The notes beneath the pieces were generated by a model, which saw only the letters and a program-made list of their open reading frames with translations, did not search any database and had not been told where the DNA came from. A stretch of 64,000 nt of DNA from Vanilla planifolia (taxonomy: Eukaryota > Streptophyta > Magnoliopsida > Asparagales > Orchidaceae), in NCBI GenBank assembly GCA_023846275.1, contig CM043875.1, forward strand, positions 1,299,569 to 1,363,568. The letters run 5' to 3'. The first letter of the stretch is position 1. Each line of letters begins with the position of its first letter. Positions 24,994-36,300 of the stretch are shown here, piece by piece. The position numbers were made by a program, and so were the translations under genes.

Positions 24994-25390
24994 ACAGAAC
25001 CATATACCTCAAGAAAACCTAAAAAAAAAAAAATAATAAACCTTCCCCAGCGCTGGATCCCTCCCCCGCTGCTTCCCCAACCCAACGTAGCAAGCTTGCT
25101 CGAAGTTTCAGAAGCTGATGCTAGACACCTTACGATTTCATACCTAGGGTTTGCTTTCTCACCATTGAACAAACCGGGGTACCAAGAAGAAGCCCGCCAC
25201 CGACGAGTGACGGAGCTAAAACACTCCTCAGCACAACCACCAACCTGGAGCGGAAACACCAGCAAGGTCAGAAAACCTCCGGCTAGCCGTGCAACCGTAA
25301 TTGGCACTTCAGATTTAGGAGTTCCAACTCCAGCTGCAGATGAGAGCAGGCAGGAAAAATGGAAGGGGAGAGGCAGAGAGATTTGGAGCT
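24994..25390 (-). promoter_or_regulatory. AHL 5' leader with likely 5'UTR intron
   Basis: On the minus strand, a pyrimidine-rich leader begins near 25,370 below a TATA-like motif. A donor CTAG|GTATGA at 25144/25143 and an acceptor after a long T run (TTTAG, ending 25019) would remove a 125-base 5'UTR intron. An upstream ATG at 25003 opens a frame that overlaps the main start out of frame. Leader extent and intron are inferred from signals only. Confidence 0.45.
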
Positions 25391-25394
25391 GAAA

Positions 25395-25405
25395 ATAATT
25401 TATAT
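25395..25405 (-). promoter_or_regulatory. TATA-like box of AHL gene
   Basis: The minus strand reads ATATAAATTAT here, about 30 bases before a CT-rich likely transcription start (CTCTCTGCCTCTCC), and about 400 bases from the start codon. Confidence 0.4.
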
Positions 25406-25827
25406 TATTGTTAATTATACAATAAATTATTTGGAAAACGCGAATATAATAATAACTGAAAGATATCTTCGAAAATAAATGGAATATTTTAATCTCGATA
25501 ATAGCTAATTGCCAAAATCGAAATATGCCGTTCTCATAGGACGTTGAGGGAAAACTGTAAAATAACTCACAATAATGGGAAATTAAAAATATATTTTCTT
25601 TTTCTTTTTCTTTTTTTAACTGTTTGAATCGGCAAATAGACCAGCTCTCATGAAGGCAGTTTGAAAGCCCGCCTTTTTGCACTGGCTCACATGCGTAACG
25701 TACGAGGGGAGTTTGGTTGTTGTAAAATTACGGTTGTGCCACTAGTCCGCCGTTGAAGTAGATCTTGGCGCTGCCGGTCGGTCCAATGCCGGTCAGCCTC
25801 CCACCTGCCCAAAGCGCGGTTTTTCCA

Positions 25828-25835
25828 TTTGGCGC
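25828..25835 (+). promoter_or_regulatory. E2F-like motif upstream of AHL
   Basis: TTTGGCGC matches the plant E2F consensus TTTSSCGC. It lies in a locally GC-rich patch (25,690-25,850) about 430 bases upstream of the TATA-like motif. A match of this length can occur by chance. Confidence 0.25.
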
Positions 25836-25859
25836 GTCCGAATTTTGAAAAATAATTAT

Positions 25860-28800
25860 TTGAAATTTTATTAATGACGGTAACGATAATTATTTTTTAC
25901 AACATTCTATTTATGTGAAATAATTTATTACTAAGCTGTAACAAAAACTGTAAGACTATTTCTTTAAGTCTTGGAAGTTTAAAAAATAGTTAAAATATTT
26001 AAAAATAGTTTTATATTAGAAAAAATTAAAATTTTAAAAAAATATTTAATTAAGATAGAATTTATATAATAATCCTTTTAACAATGAAGTTTGAAACTTT
26101 AGTTATAGACAATTCTGAGATCTTACTATACACGCGATATTTAATGATGTTTTGGGCAATAAGAGATTTTTATTTGTGCTTTTTATAGTATTAGAAATTT
26201 TTTTGGACCTAAGTATTTGCATGATCTAGGATATTACTATAAATACTATTGGTCTTCGTTGCCTTTGTCTCGCATTTCTTGGAGGTCAGTCCTTGAGCTC
26301 AAGAAAGGTATGTGAAGCTAAGCGCACTCTTCAGAAAAGGCTTGTGTAAGCGTCGTAATCTGTATATAGATAAAAGATAGTCTTATATAAACTGTTCCAA
26401 CTTCACTACCTAACTAGTATCCTTCGTAGTAGTACGATCAAAGAATAAGACTTGTAATCCTATGTGCTAACAAGTGCTCGACAATGGAATAATTAGTGTT
26501 AATATAGGCTAACTTTGATCAAGATGCTTTCTTTCAAATCTATTCTAGTTTTCATATTGATAATGTTGATTTTTTTATAAAATATAAAATATTTTGAAAG
26601 TTCTACTCCAAATTATATTGGATGGGAAAATGATTTAAATATTTTTAGATTTATAATCAATTTCTTTAAAGATTTTATGATCAAAGTTTTTATTAAATAT
26701 ATTAATTTATTAAAGTTTTAAAGACTTCAAAAAATAATCAATTATTCAACAATCAAATAAGAATGTCATTGTTTTCATGATGTTTGCCTTCTTAGAAAAC
26801 TAAAAGTATCATGAAATTTAGTTTGATGTAACTTCTTTAATGTGAATATAAATAGGAGTGTAAGACAAACTCTAAAGTGTTTGAATTCATTTTTTGAAGT
26901 TTTCCTAAAAAAGCCTAATGCATGCTCAATTTTTTACTCGAAACTCATATATTCGTGCCCAAAAAAGATGAAAAAACTCGCAATGCACTAAAAGATAATC
27001 CTCTATAATTATAATATTCATTAGATTTTCATTTAAATTTGAGCTTTAAAAACATAGAATAGTGGTTCTTAAGATTTCATAGATTTTTTATAGAGTAACA
27101 CTTGACATATTTAAATGAATCTTTTTTTAGAGTAATAAAATATTTTTTTATTATTAATGTATTATATTATTTCATTTTTATTTCATTTTATTAATTTAGT
27201 TATTTAACATTTTTACATATTTTTTATATTGAATTCATTGAATATTATTAGAAAAGATTCACGATAAGGTATTTGATTTTAGATTATCGTTTCAATGCAA
27301 ATCATGCTTGTTGATCATAGTTGACAATATAATAGTTTATTTCACATGTTTTGGTATTACAACAAATTTACTTTGTATCAAGCTATGGAATGATTATTAG
27401 AATAAATAAGGGAGTTATAACAAAAGCAAAATTTAATATGAGATTTCTTAAAAAAAATAGATTTTATAAGAAACTTAATAAATAGTGTTACTTAAGATAG
27501 ATGGGGTCCAAAAAATTCATAATACTTTATTTTTTTATCACAATATGTTACTTATGTTGGATAGTACTTTTAAAAATGCATTTTATGATATGATAAATAA
27601 GAATAAAAAACCCAAAAGGAATTTATAAACTTAAAGTTCAAAAGACTTTTGATGTTTTAAAAAGGATAAATGTATTAATGAAAATATGATATAATAAAGG
27701 TTTTATTAATGAATAATATTACATTGGTCTAATATGCCATATATAAATTTATTAGCTATTTTTTTGTATTTTATTATTTGTATATTTTTAATCACAAGGG
27801 GTTATTATTTTGTTTTTAAGTTTATGTTCAATCTTGTAGACCACTTAAAGCCATGTTGTTGAATAAAAAAAGGAATGAAAATTGGTTCTTATTTAACATT
27901 AATTGAAACTATAGCTTCTTTTTTATTATATATGTATGCACATTTCTAAGTTATCTTTGTCCATTTTTTTAATTTTATATTTAGTCTTATAATCTATTTA
28001 AAATCATGAGAATAAAAAAGAAATGAATGTTGGTTTACTCGATATTAACTGAATCTATTGTTTATTTTTAGCAAACAAATATATACACCAAATATTCTAA
28101 TTACATTATAGAATTAGTTTCTATCCTTTTTAATCAAAATATTACATAAAATAAAAGAATATTTTTGGATTCATTTGATGCACGTTTAAAGGTACTATGA
28201 CGTGATACTTGATTTAGCATTCGACAAAACCCAAAAATACAAAGTTTTGCATGTGGTACATAATTTTTGCTTATTAAGCTAATGTCAAGTAGCTTTGTCC
28301 ATTCTTTTGCATAATAATTATAAATAAAAATTATATATATACGTGATTTTAGAAAAAAAACTAAAAGAAAAGATGAAATAACTTTTGATATGTGTTGTAT
28401 ATATATATATATATATAAGGTTTACAAAATTAAAAATAAAAATTATAAAATAAATTTTATAATTGTCATTGAAAAAATAAAAAATTGTATGTTGCTATGC
28501 ATTACTTGTATTTTTAGTTAATTTAAATTTCCGTTTTACATAATTAACCAAATTTTTGTATGAATATTACTTTCATTGATTCTCAATATCTTAAATATTT
28601 TTTCAAAAAATAAAAAATAAAAAAATCATACCAATAGGCTCAAAATGTTTTGCAAAACTAGAGCATAGAAGAAAAACCATTGAACAACCGAATGTTGCTA
28701 AACGGACGGCTACAGATGCATCTCCGGACAGTGGACCCCATCCCCACCTTTGTCTATAATTATCGCAGCACGAGCGGCATGCTTTTAGATTAATAAAAGG

Positions 28801-30070
28801 TAATTAATAAGTAATTTCCCACTAATGACGCCGGCAATGGTCCTCTAATCGCTCCTTTGACTTTTTGGGTGTTCCCCTGGCCCATGCTTACTCAACTCAC
28901 ATCAGCCGAAAGGGATATCTCCAATAAGTAAAATAATAATATCTAATAATTACCTAATATTACTATTTTAAAATAAATATATTTAATTCCACAAATTCAA
29001 CCATTTATTTGATTAATTATTATTAAATATGTTAGTTAATTAATGATATTTTCATAACTCAATCCAACTTCAGACCCTTATGATTTCTTTAATCAAAGGA
29101 GAGGCTTAACTAACATGATAAAGAAAGATGAGATATTATTTTTTTTTTATGCATGAGTAGCTTCTAAGAAAGGCATTTAGATTGATTTATTTTGATGAGG
29201 GTGGGGAGATGCATGATGCTTGGGGGAAGATGCAAGGAAGCTCCATATTAAAATTATTTTGATTAATAATAAAAATATATATATAATATAATAAAAAGTG
29301 TCAATATTATGTTTTGTCATAAGTAAAAATAAAAAGATGCATTTCTTTTAATTTGACACCTTTAATTTTAATAAGCATGATAGAAATAATTTTTTTTAAT
29401 ATACGAGTCATTTATTTATGGATTAGACTTGTGTTAGAAATTAACAACTGTCAATCTACAAAGAATTGTTCTTGAGATTAGATCCTCGAGACCAATTTCA
29501 TAAGATTGGTCTTTTGTCACCAACTCTAAGATGATGCATGATTTTAAATTTCATCAAACTACTAAGCCTCATCTTGTGGTCATATCAATTTTGCCAAATT
29601 AATAGTGATCTTGTTTTTATTTAACAGTTACAACTAATTGTGTCATGTCTATAAGAGATATATACCTGCATAAGGTGGTTTTAGACTTGTGATCATTTTT
29701 AAAATGATAGTTGTATTTTTTCAACTTTGAGAAAATAATAGATTATTAATTCTCAAGAATTGATTACTAGTCTTTTAGATCTTACATAAGTCTTAAATAA
29801 GTATACTAAAATGGTGTTGAGTAGAGAGGAGTGAATTGCTAAAATTAAAAATTTTAATTTTTTTAAATATATTAATTATTGTTTTGATAATAAAGCTTTA
29901 AAAATTATGAAATAATAAGGTACAATAATTTAAACACACACAGGTAATTTTTAGGTAGTTTGAGTTCAAATCAAACTTACGTCTACCCCCGATAAAAACT
30001 AGCCACAAAAAAAACTATATAAGCCTTACGTTACAAAATGGGTAAGCTAAACTCTTACAACAAGAACACA
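25860..30070. other. AT-rich intergenic DNA without recognised genes
   Basis: The stretch is strongly AT-rich, with short open frames only. Exceptions are a TA microsatellite (28,398-28,417) and a GC-richer island at about 28,680-28,925. The last 250 bases, together with about 41,015-41,950 beyond the young element, may be parts of one older repeat into which that element jumped. Confidence 0.6.
28398..28417. repeat. TA microsatellite
   Basis: About ten TA dinucleotides in a row. Confidence 0.95.
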
Positions 30071-30075
30071 GAAAT
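30071..30075. repeat. Target-site duplication GAAAT (left)
   Basis: GAAAT immediately precedes the TGTTATACCC start of the 5' LTR and is repeated at 41010-41014 after the final GTAACA of the 3' LTR. Confidence 0.95.
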
Positions 30076-30439
30076 TGTTATACCCGGTAAAATTTTATGT
30101 ATTTGATCTTTAATAAATTAATTGTGGCTTGGATGATTTCGAATCGACAGTAGGATGAGCCAGGAACTCAATTGTAGGCTATTGGAATTTCTGAAATCTT
30201 TTGGGAATTTTTCGGAGCACCGAGGAATTTTTAATTAATTTTCCCTGTTTAATTAGATTTATTGGATTTTTAGAAATTCGAAAATCCATTTAAATTAAAC
30301 CGGAAATTGGTTTACCGCGCGTGAACCGGACCGGAACGGTTCAGCGGAGGCGGAGACGGTTCGCCGAGTGAGTTTGCGCGTGCGTTCTGATAAGCTGATC
30401 GGACGGTCGTGATCGACGGTTGGGATTGAACCGGCTGAT

Positions 30440-30519
30440 CGGGTGCTTACCGTGTCGATAGCGTGTCGACAGCGCGTATCGGGTGCTTACCGTGTCGAAA
30501 GCGTGTCAACGGCGCGTAA
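30440..30519 (+). repeat. 40-base tandem duplication in 5' LTR
   Basis: Two units start CGGGTGCTTACCGTGTCGA, about 30 bases before the LTR TATA box, so they may be promoter-proximal elements. The same pair is at 38171-38250. Confidence 0.9.
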
Positions 30520-30544
30520 TGGGTTTCACCGTGTCGGCCAGAAA

Positions 30545-30551
30545 TATAAAA
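30545..30551 (+). promoter_or_regulatory. LTR TATA box
   Basis: TATAAAA is followed by ACCCTCGCG and a GC-rich leader, the expected layout of an LTR promoter. The same motif lies at 38276-38282 in the 3' LTR. Confidence 0.6.
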
Positions 30552-31189
30552 CCCTCGCGAAACGATTAGGGTTTGTTCGGCCGACCGATAGAGAGAGTTT
30601 TTCCGGCGTACGGCGCGTGATTCCGGCGGCCTGGCAAGGGGCTTTTTGTGCCTGGAGATTCACGGGAACGAGGAGAGTCAATTCGTACCGGATTCGTTCG
30701 GCGAGGAGCTGCGGCGAGCTACGGACGAAGTTCACCGTCGCCGGCGTCGTTGAGGTAGGAAATTCAGTTTAAATTAGTGATTTAGTAGAAAATTAAAAGC
30801 ATGAAATACTTTGCTTAATGAAAACAAGCATGTGGATGAAAATCGGATTTAATTGAATGCTAATTTGTGTCTTTTGCAAATTTCGGAATTTCCTGGAAAA
30901 ATTCCCATTTCGCCGAAAAAAAAATTTATTGATGCTTAGGAGCATGTTAGGAAATTGTTCTCCTTGTTCGCAGTCGCCGGAAATCGACGGAAGGATCGTA
31001 ATGGTCGGCGATGGCGGCGGCTAGGGTTTCGCGGGCTTCGGACCGAGAAAGGAGAAGAGTTTAGATAATATCAAATCTAATTAAGTAATTAATGATATTT
31101 ACGCCATTTTATTAGTAATTAAAATTAATCCGATTAACGGATTATTAAGAAATTGGTTCGGCGGTGTCGCGGTTCAGCGCGAGAGTTCC

Positions 31190-31372
31190 GAACCGGCAGC
31201 GAAAACCGGTTCCGCGGGATTCGGCGCGGACGAACGGCGCGAAAGCCGAACCGGCAGCGAAAACCGGTTCAGCGGGATTCGGCGCGGACGAACGGCACGA
31301 AGGCCCGAACCGGCAGCGAAAACCGGTTCGCGGTTCAGCGCGGGTTTTCCGAACCGGCAGCGAAACCCGGTT
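31190..31372 (+). repeat. GC-rich 58-base tandem units in 5' LTR
   Basis: Four starts of GAACCGGCAGCGAAA at 31190, 31248, 31307 and 31351 define about three full and one short unit. The same array is at 38921-39103 in the 3' LTR. The related solo LTR has no comparable array. Confidence 0.9.
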
Positions 31373-32175
31373 CAGCGGAACGCGGGCGCGGACGAATGGC
31401 GAAGGAAAAACTTAATTCGGAAATAAATCCGAATTTTCGGAAAATGGATATATGTGAATTTAAATTTTAATTCGGAAATTTATTCCGAATTTCGGAAAAT
31501 TAAGAAAGGGCAGAATTTGATTTTTTGGAATTTTTAAATTAATTCAGAAATAAATCCGAATTTTTGGAAAAACAGGATATATGTGGAATTTATTAATCCG
31601 AATTTTCGGAAAAAGGATATATGTGGAATTTAAATTTTATTTGGAAATTTATTTCGAATTTCGGAAAATGGATAAAGGGCAGAAATTGAAGTTGAAATTT
31701 AAAATTTCCTGAAACGAGAAAAATGTGATTTAGGGAAATCACATAGACAAGTTGAAAGTTACTGTTGGAAATTATCTATAAATTCAGTACAGCTGGATCA
31801 GTTGGAAGGAAGTGTGACACTTGGGTAAGTGTTACCAGAATAGTCAGAATTTCTATACAGTTTATGTTACTTGGATGGCATTGACATGGATTGAGTCAGT
31901 TTACTCAGTGTTGGCATATTTTATGGATTGGCATACTGGACCGGACTACTATAGACCCTATATGATGTTTTAGGGTAGTTGTGGTAGGTAACTGTGCGGT
32001 TCAGACTTAGCTTCCACAGTATACATGTGACTGGTATGCGCCTTGTTGTACCTGGATACATGTTGCCGGATCTTGGAGTTAGAGATTGGCAATGACTGTA
32101 GGGGCGTGAGCTTCTATGGAAGTTGTTGGTAGAGGACTCTTTGGGACGGTGGCTGAGTCGATCTCTCCTGGTCCA

Positions 32176-32284
32176 TGTGTGTAGGCCTGCGCGCCTGAGG
32201 GTGGCAGGGGTGTCTCGCAGTGGCTAGCCAAGTGTGTAGGCCTGCGCGCCTTAGGGTGGCAGGGGTGTCTCACGTTGGCTAGAG
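32176..32284 (+). repeat. 56-base tandem duplication in 5' LTR
   Basis: Two units each contain GTGTGTAGGCCTGCGCGCCT, followed by GGGTGGCAGGGGTGTCTC. The same pair is at 39907-40015 in the 3' LTR; it is absent from the solo LTR. Confidence 0.92.
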
Positions 32285-33194
32285 ATTTTGTGACTGGATT
32301 TGTCTATAGTCTCCAGGAGATTGATTGACGAGAGACACTGCGGTGTCGGGTGCTTAGGCGCCATGCGTGTTTCGAGATGGGCGTTCCCACTGGCACGTTG
32401 CCTGGTAGCCCAGAGGAGAGCTACTCTGGTGTGACTGGGGTGGCTGTGGTTGGTCGGAGTCTGGGACTGAGAGTGCCTATCCACCGTACATTGTTATGCT
32501 GTATTCCTGTATTTTTGCTATTATCCTTCTCTTGCATGTGAGTTTTACTAGCTGACTTTCCTACTGGGCGTAGCTCATTCCTGTATTATATATTTTCAGT
32601 GGCTCGGCAGACTTGACGCTACCGGATTAGGTGGGATCGTGGTCAGCAGGCTTGTGAAGGATTTCTGATTGGTGATTGTCTGAGATATTCTGGTTAGTTG
32701 ATTGTTGCTGTTGGATGTTTCAGTGAGACTGTTATTCTCATATGTTACATATAATTTGAGGGTAATTCGGAATTATGTATCTGGATGAACAATATTACAC
32801 TTGTGGACTTGTATCTTATTCTTGTAATGTAGTTCCATTTACTGTCTTATCTTATTGTCTTGGAGTATGGTGAGTGGAGTGCTACATTTATCTGTGGATG
32901 TTATATATCTTCCGTTTGATGGTGAGGTCATTACATGACTATGGAACTTAACCGTGGGGGTTCAGACTTCTATTAGATCGGTTCTCCTACCGGTGTGGGT
33001 AAGGAGTATTTGGTCTAGTAGGAGTAACATTGCGCGAGTCCATCTGTTAACTCAGGAGTCATGAACCTGACTTGACGGTGTACCCGGGAGATGGGATCCA
33101 CATTGTTAAGGAAGGTAGGTGTGTAATGATGTGTTATATCCTATGTTTTTCGTAGGCTACTCAGGTTGGTATGGGACGATCTGAGCTGTCTATA

Positions 33195-33231
<37 letters not shown>

Positions 33232-33275
33232 TATGCCAAAAATCAGCCTAGGAAAAAAATGGGGTGTAACAGTAG

Positions 33276-33287
33276 TGGTATCAGAGC
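33276..33287 (+). other. Primer binding site (initiator tRNA-Met)
   Basis: TGGTATCAGAGC, complementary to the 3' end of plant initiator tRNA-Met, lies four bases after the 5' LTR. This is the standard minus-strand primer site of many plant LTR elements. Confidence 0.95.
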
Positions 33288-33385
33288 CCTAGGTGAGGAT
33301 AACGGGGCTAGACGTGTATAGGGGTTCAACCCAAGGTGGGGAGAACTGTTGATTCTTTTGTATACTATAGTAGTCCATATGCCAA

Positions 33386-36300
33386 TTGCCAAATGACGAC
33401 TCTAATGCCAGATTAATTGTTTTTGACAGTATGGCTGGTACCAGGAGACTTTCCGCTCGTGGAGCAGCTAGAGGCAGACCGGTATCTACTACTCCTACCC
33501 CGGAGACGATCCCAGCATTGCCAGTTGAGCCAGCCGTGGATCGTTGGATCGATGCCTTCATGCGGTTGCGTCCGCGGAGCTTCAGTGGGTCGGCTGACCC
33601 AGCGGTGGCAGATGACTGGATGGCTCATATGCTTGAGCTATTTGATGCCTTGGGATGTCCATTCGGCATGAGGGTAGTGCTTGCTGCTCTAGTGTTGGAG
33701 GGAGAGGCTGCTACCTGGTGGAGAGGCCAGCGGCGCGCTATGTTTGGGGAGGCCCAGAACAGTGAGATAGCATGGGATGACTTTGTTGAGGCATTCAGGG
33801 AGTGCTACATTCCGGCCTCTGCCATGGCTCAGTTCAGGAGGGAACTTATACACCTCAGGCAGGGCCAGATGTCAGTGAACGATTACTTATCGAGGTTCAC
33901 TTATCTGGCGAGGTACGCCGTAGAGCTGGTGCCTTCTGAGGAACGCAGATGTGAGATGTTCCTGGAGGGACTTCGTCCTATGCTGCAGCGCCAGCTAGTT
34001 GTGAGTCGGTTTGCCAGGTTTCGTGACTTGGTGGAGGCTGCGAGATCCGTTGAGCTTATTGATATCCGGATGGAGGCCCAGAGAGAGACTCATAACAAGA
34101 GGAAGGAATTCAGAAATATCCAACAAAACAAAAAGGGCAAGAGACACAGAGATCACAGTGGTACTCAGGAGGTCGTGGTCCGGCCACGACCTATTTCTGA
34201 GAGACCAGTGCAGCAGACAGGTACCCGGACTGGGGGGATTATCTGCTACCATTGTCGACAGCCCGGACACAAGAAGTGCGACTGCCCAGAGTTGAAGAAA
34301 CAGAGGATCACGGGACCGGTTGGTTCATCTGGGGGACAGCCCAGGGTATTTGCACTGACTCGACAGCAGGCTTCAGAGTCACCAGAAGTGATCACAGGTA
34401 TGCTTCATTTTGGCAACGTGCAGTGCATGACTTTGTTTGATACTGGTGCATCTCATTCTTTTGTTGCTGAGAGGATCTGGAATCAGATATCAGGATCCAA
34501 GGGTTACTTGAAGGAACCCTTACTGGTTAGACTTCCTGATGGGAAAGAGATTCCCACTGTTCAGAAGATTGACGGATCTATTCTGATTAGTGGACACGAA
34601 TTCGTGACAGAGTTGATATGTGTGCCACTAGCAGAGTTCGACATCATTTTGGGGATGGATTGGTTGTGCCACCATGCAGTGGTTCTGGATTGTTGGGAGA
34701 AGAAGGTCAGGATCAGAGTGCCTGGTTCGGGGGATGTGATATACTTTGGTCTGAACAGGCAGATTCCCCTGATCTCAGTTCTTCAGGCTGGAAGGTTAGT
34801 AAGTAAGGGTTGTACTGGTTGGTTGGCCTATGTGACCGATAGCCAAGCCACCACTACCCCTATGTCAGATATTCCAGTGGTGAGAGATTTTCCTATGGTT
34901 TTTCCAGAGGAGTTGCCTGGATTTCCACCAGCTAGGGAAGTGGAGTTTTCAATTGATTTGGAGGCAGGAGTAGCTCCTATTGCTAGAGCTCCTTACAGGA
35001 TGGCTCCAGCCGAACTAGCAGAGTTGAAGACTCAGTTACAGGACTTATTAGACAAGGGACTCATACGCCCCAGTTGTTCACCTTGGGGTGCCCCTGTCTT
35101 ATTTGTCAAGAAGAAAGATGGTAGTATGAGGCTGTGTGTGGATTATAGGGAATTGAATAAGGTTACTATTTGTAACCGATACCCTTTACCACGCATCGAT
35201 GATTTGCTGGATCAACTTCAGGGAGCAACTGTGTTCTCCAAGATTGACTTACGCTCGGGTTATCACCAGATCCGGATTAGAGATTCTGATGTACCCAAGA
35301 CAGCATTCCGTACTAGATACGGACATTACGAGTTCACAGTGTTGCCTTTTGGATTGACTAATGCTCCAGCAGTATTTATGAACCTGATGCATCGAGTTTT
35401 TCATGCCTTTCTGGATCGGTTTGTGATCATCTTTATAGATGATATATTGATTTATTCCAGAGATAGGGATACTCATGCAGATCAGTTGAGGACTGTGCTT
35501 ACAGTGTTGCGGGAGAATGAGCTGTATGCAAAATTCTCCAAGTGTTCTTTTTGGCTGGACTCAGTAGCATTCTTAGGACACATTGTCAGTGCGGAGGGCG
35601 TGGCTGTTGATCCTAGCAAGATACGAGCTATTATTGATTGGAAACGGCCATCTTCTGTCACTGAGATCCGGAGTTTCCTTGGTTTGGCTGGATACTATAG
35701 GAAATTTGTTCCTCACTTTTCTAGACTGGCTGCTCCACTAACCCAGTTGACCCGGAAGGGAAAATCTTTTGAGTGGACAGAGAGTTGTGAGAACAGTTTC
35801 CTAGAGCTGAAGCAGAGGCTTAGCACCGCTCCAGTATTGATGTTACCCACACAGGAGAAGCCGTATCAGATGTACACTGATGCTTCACATATAGGCTTGG
35901 GAGCCGTACTAATGCAGGATAACAGAGTTATAGCATATGCTTCGAGGCAACTGAAGGATCATGAGAAGAATTATCCCACTCATGATTTGGAGTTAGCTGC
36001 TGTCATTTTTGCCTTGAAGATATGGAGACATTATTTGTACGGAGTTCCTGTAGATTGCTTCTCTGACCACAAGAGTCTTAAGTATCTGTTCACTCAGAAG
36101 GAACTGAACTTGAGGCAGAGGAGGTGGTTGGAACTGATAAAGGATTACGAGCTGACAATAAACTACTGCGAGGGGAAGGCTAATCCAGTGGCTGATGCCT
36201 TGAGCAGACACGCAGTTGTGCATAATATGTTAGTCTGTGACTCTATACCAGACTTGGATTGGAATGTTGAAAGATGTCAGGAACAGTTGTCTATTCAGAG

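Larger units (their letters stand above)
30076..33271 (+). repeat. 5' LTR of Tekay-type element
   Basis: This 3196-base LTR runs from TGTTATACCC to GGGGTGTAACA. It carries a TATA box (30545-30551), two 40-base units at 30440-30519, four GC-rich units of about 58 bases from 31190 to 31372, a set of AATTCGGA/TCCGAATT hairpins (31410-31665), two 56-base units at 32176-32284 and a 32-base A run (33198-33229). Short open frames inside it are by-products of these repeats. Confidence 0.96.

Noticed and set aside
24484-25036. Plus-strand frames of 120 and 134 codons over AHL exon 1
   Set aside because: They are antisense shadows of the GC-rich coding exon.
24882-25682. 266-codon minus-strand frame over the AHL leader
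   Set aside because: It runs through promoter, leader and the exon in the wrong frame and lacks any domain.
26220-26500. TATA-like ACTATAAATAC followed by a GC-richer leader-like stretch
   Set aside because: No open frame follows, and no viral or LTR boundary could be found; too weak to call a promoter.
30443-30772. 109-codon open frame in the 5' LTR, repeated at 38174-38503
   Set aside because: It lies in the GC-rich LTR leader across tandem units, has no family resemblance, and is duplicated only because both LTRs are identical.
31153-31470. Two overlapping Arg-rich open frames in the LTR, also at 38884-39201
   Set aside because: The repetitive NRQRKPV-like peptides are translations of the 58-base tandem units.
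30440-32284. Regular repeats that might suggest a CRISPR-like array
   Set aside because: Units are directly adjacent without unique spacers and lie inside a plant LTR.
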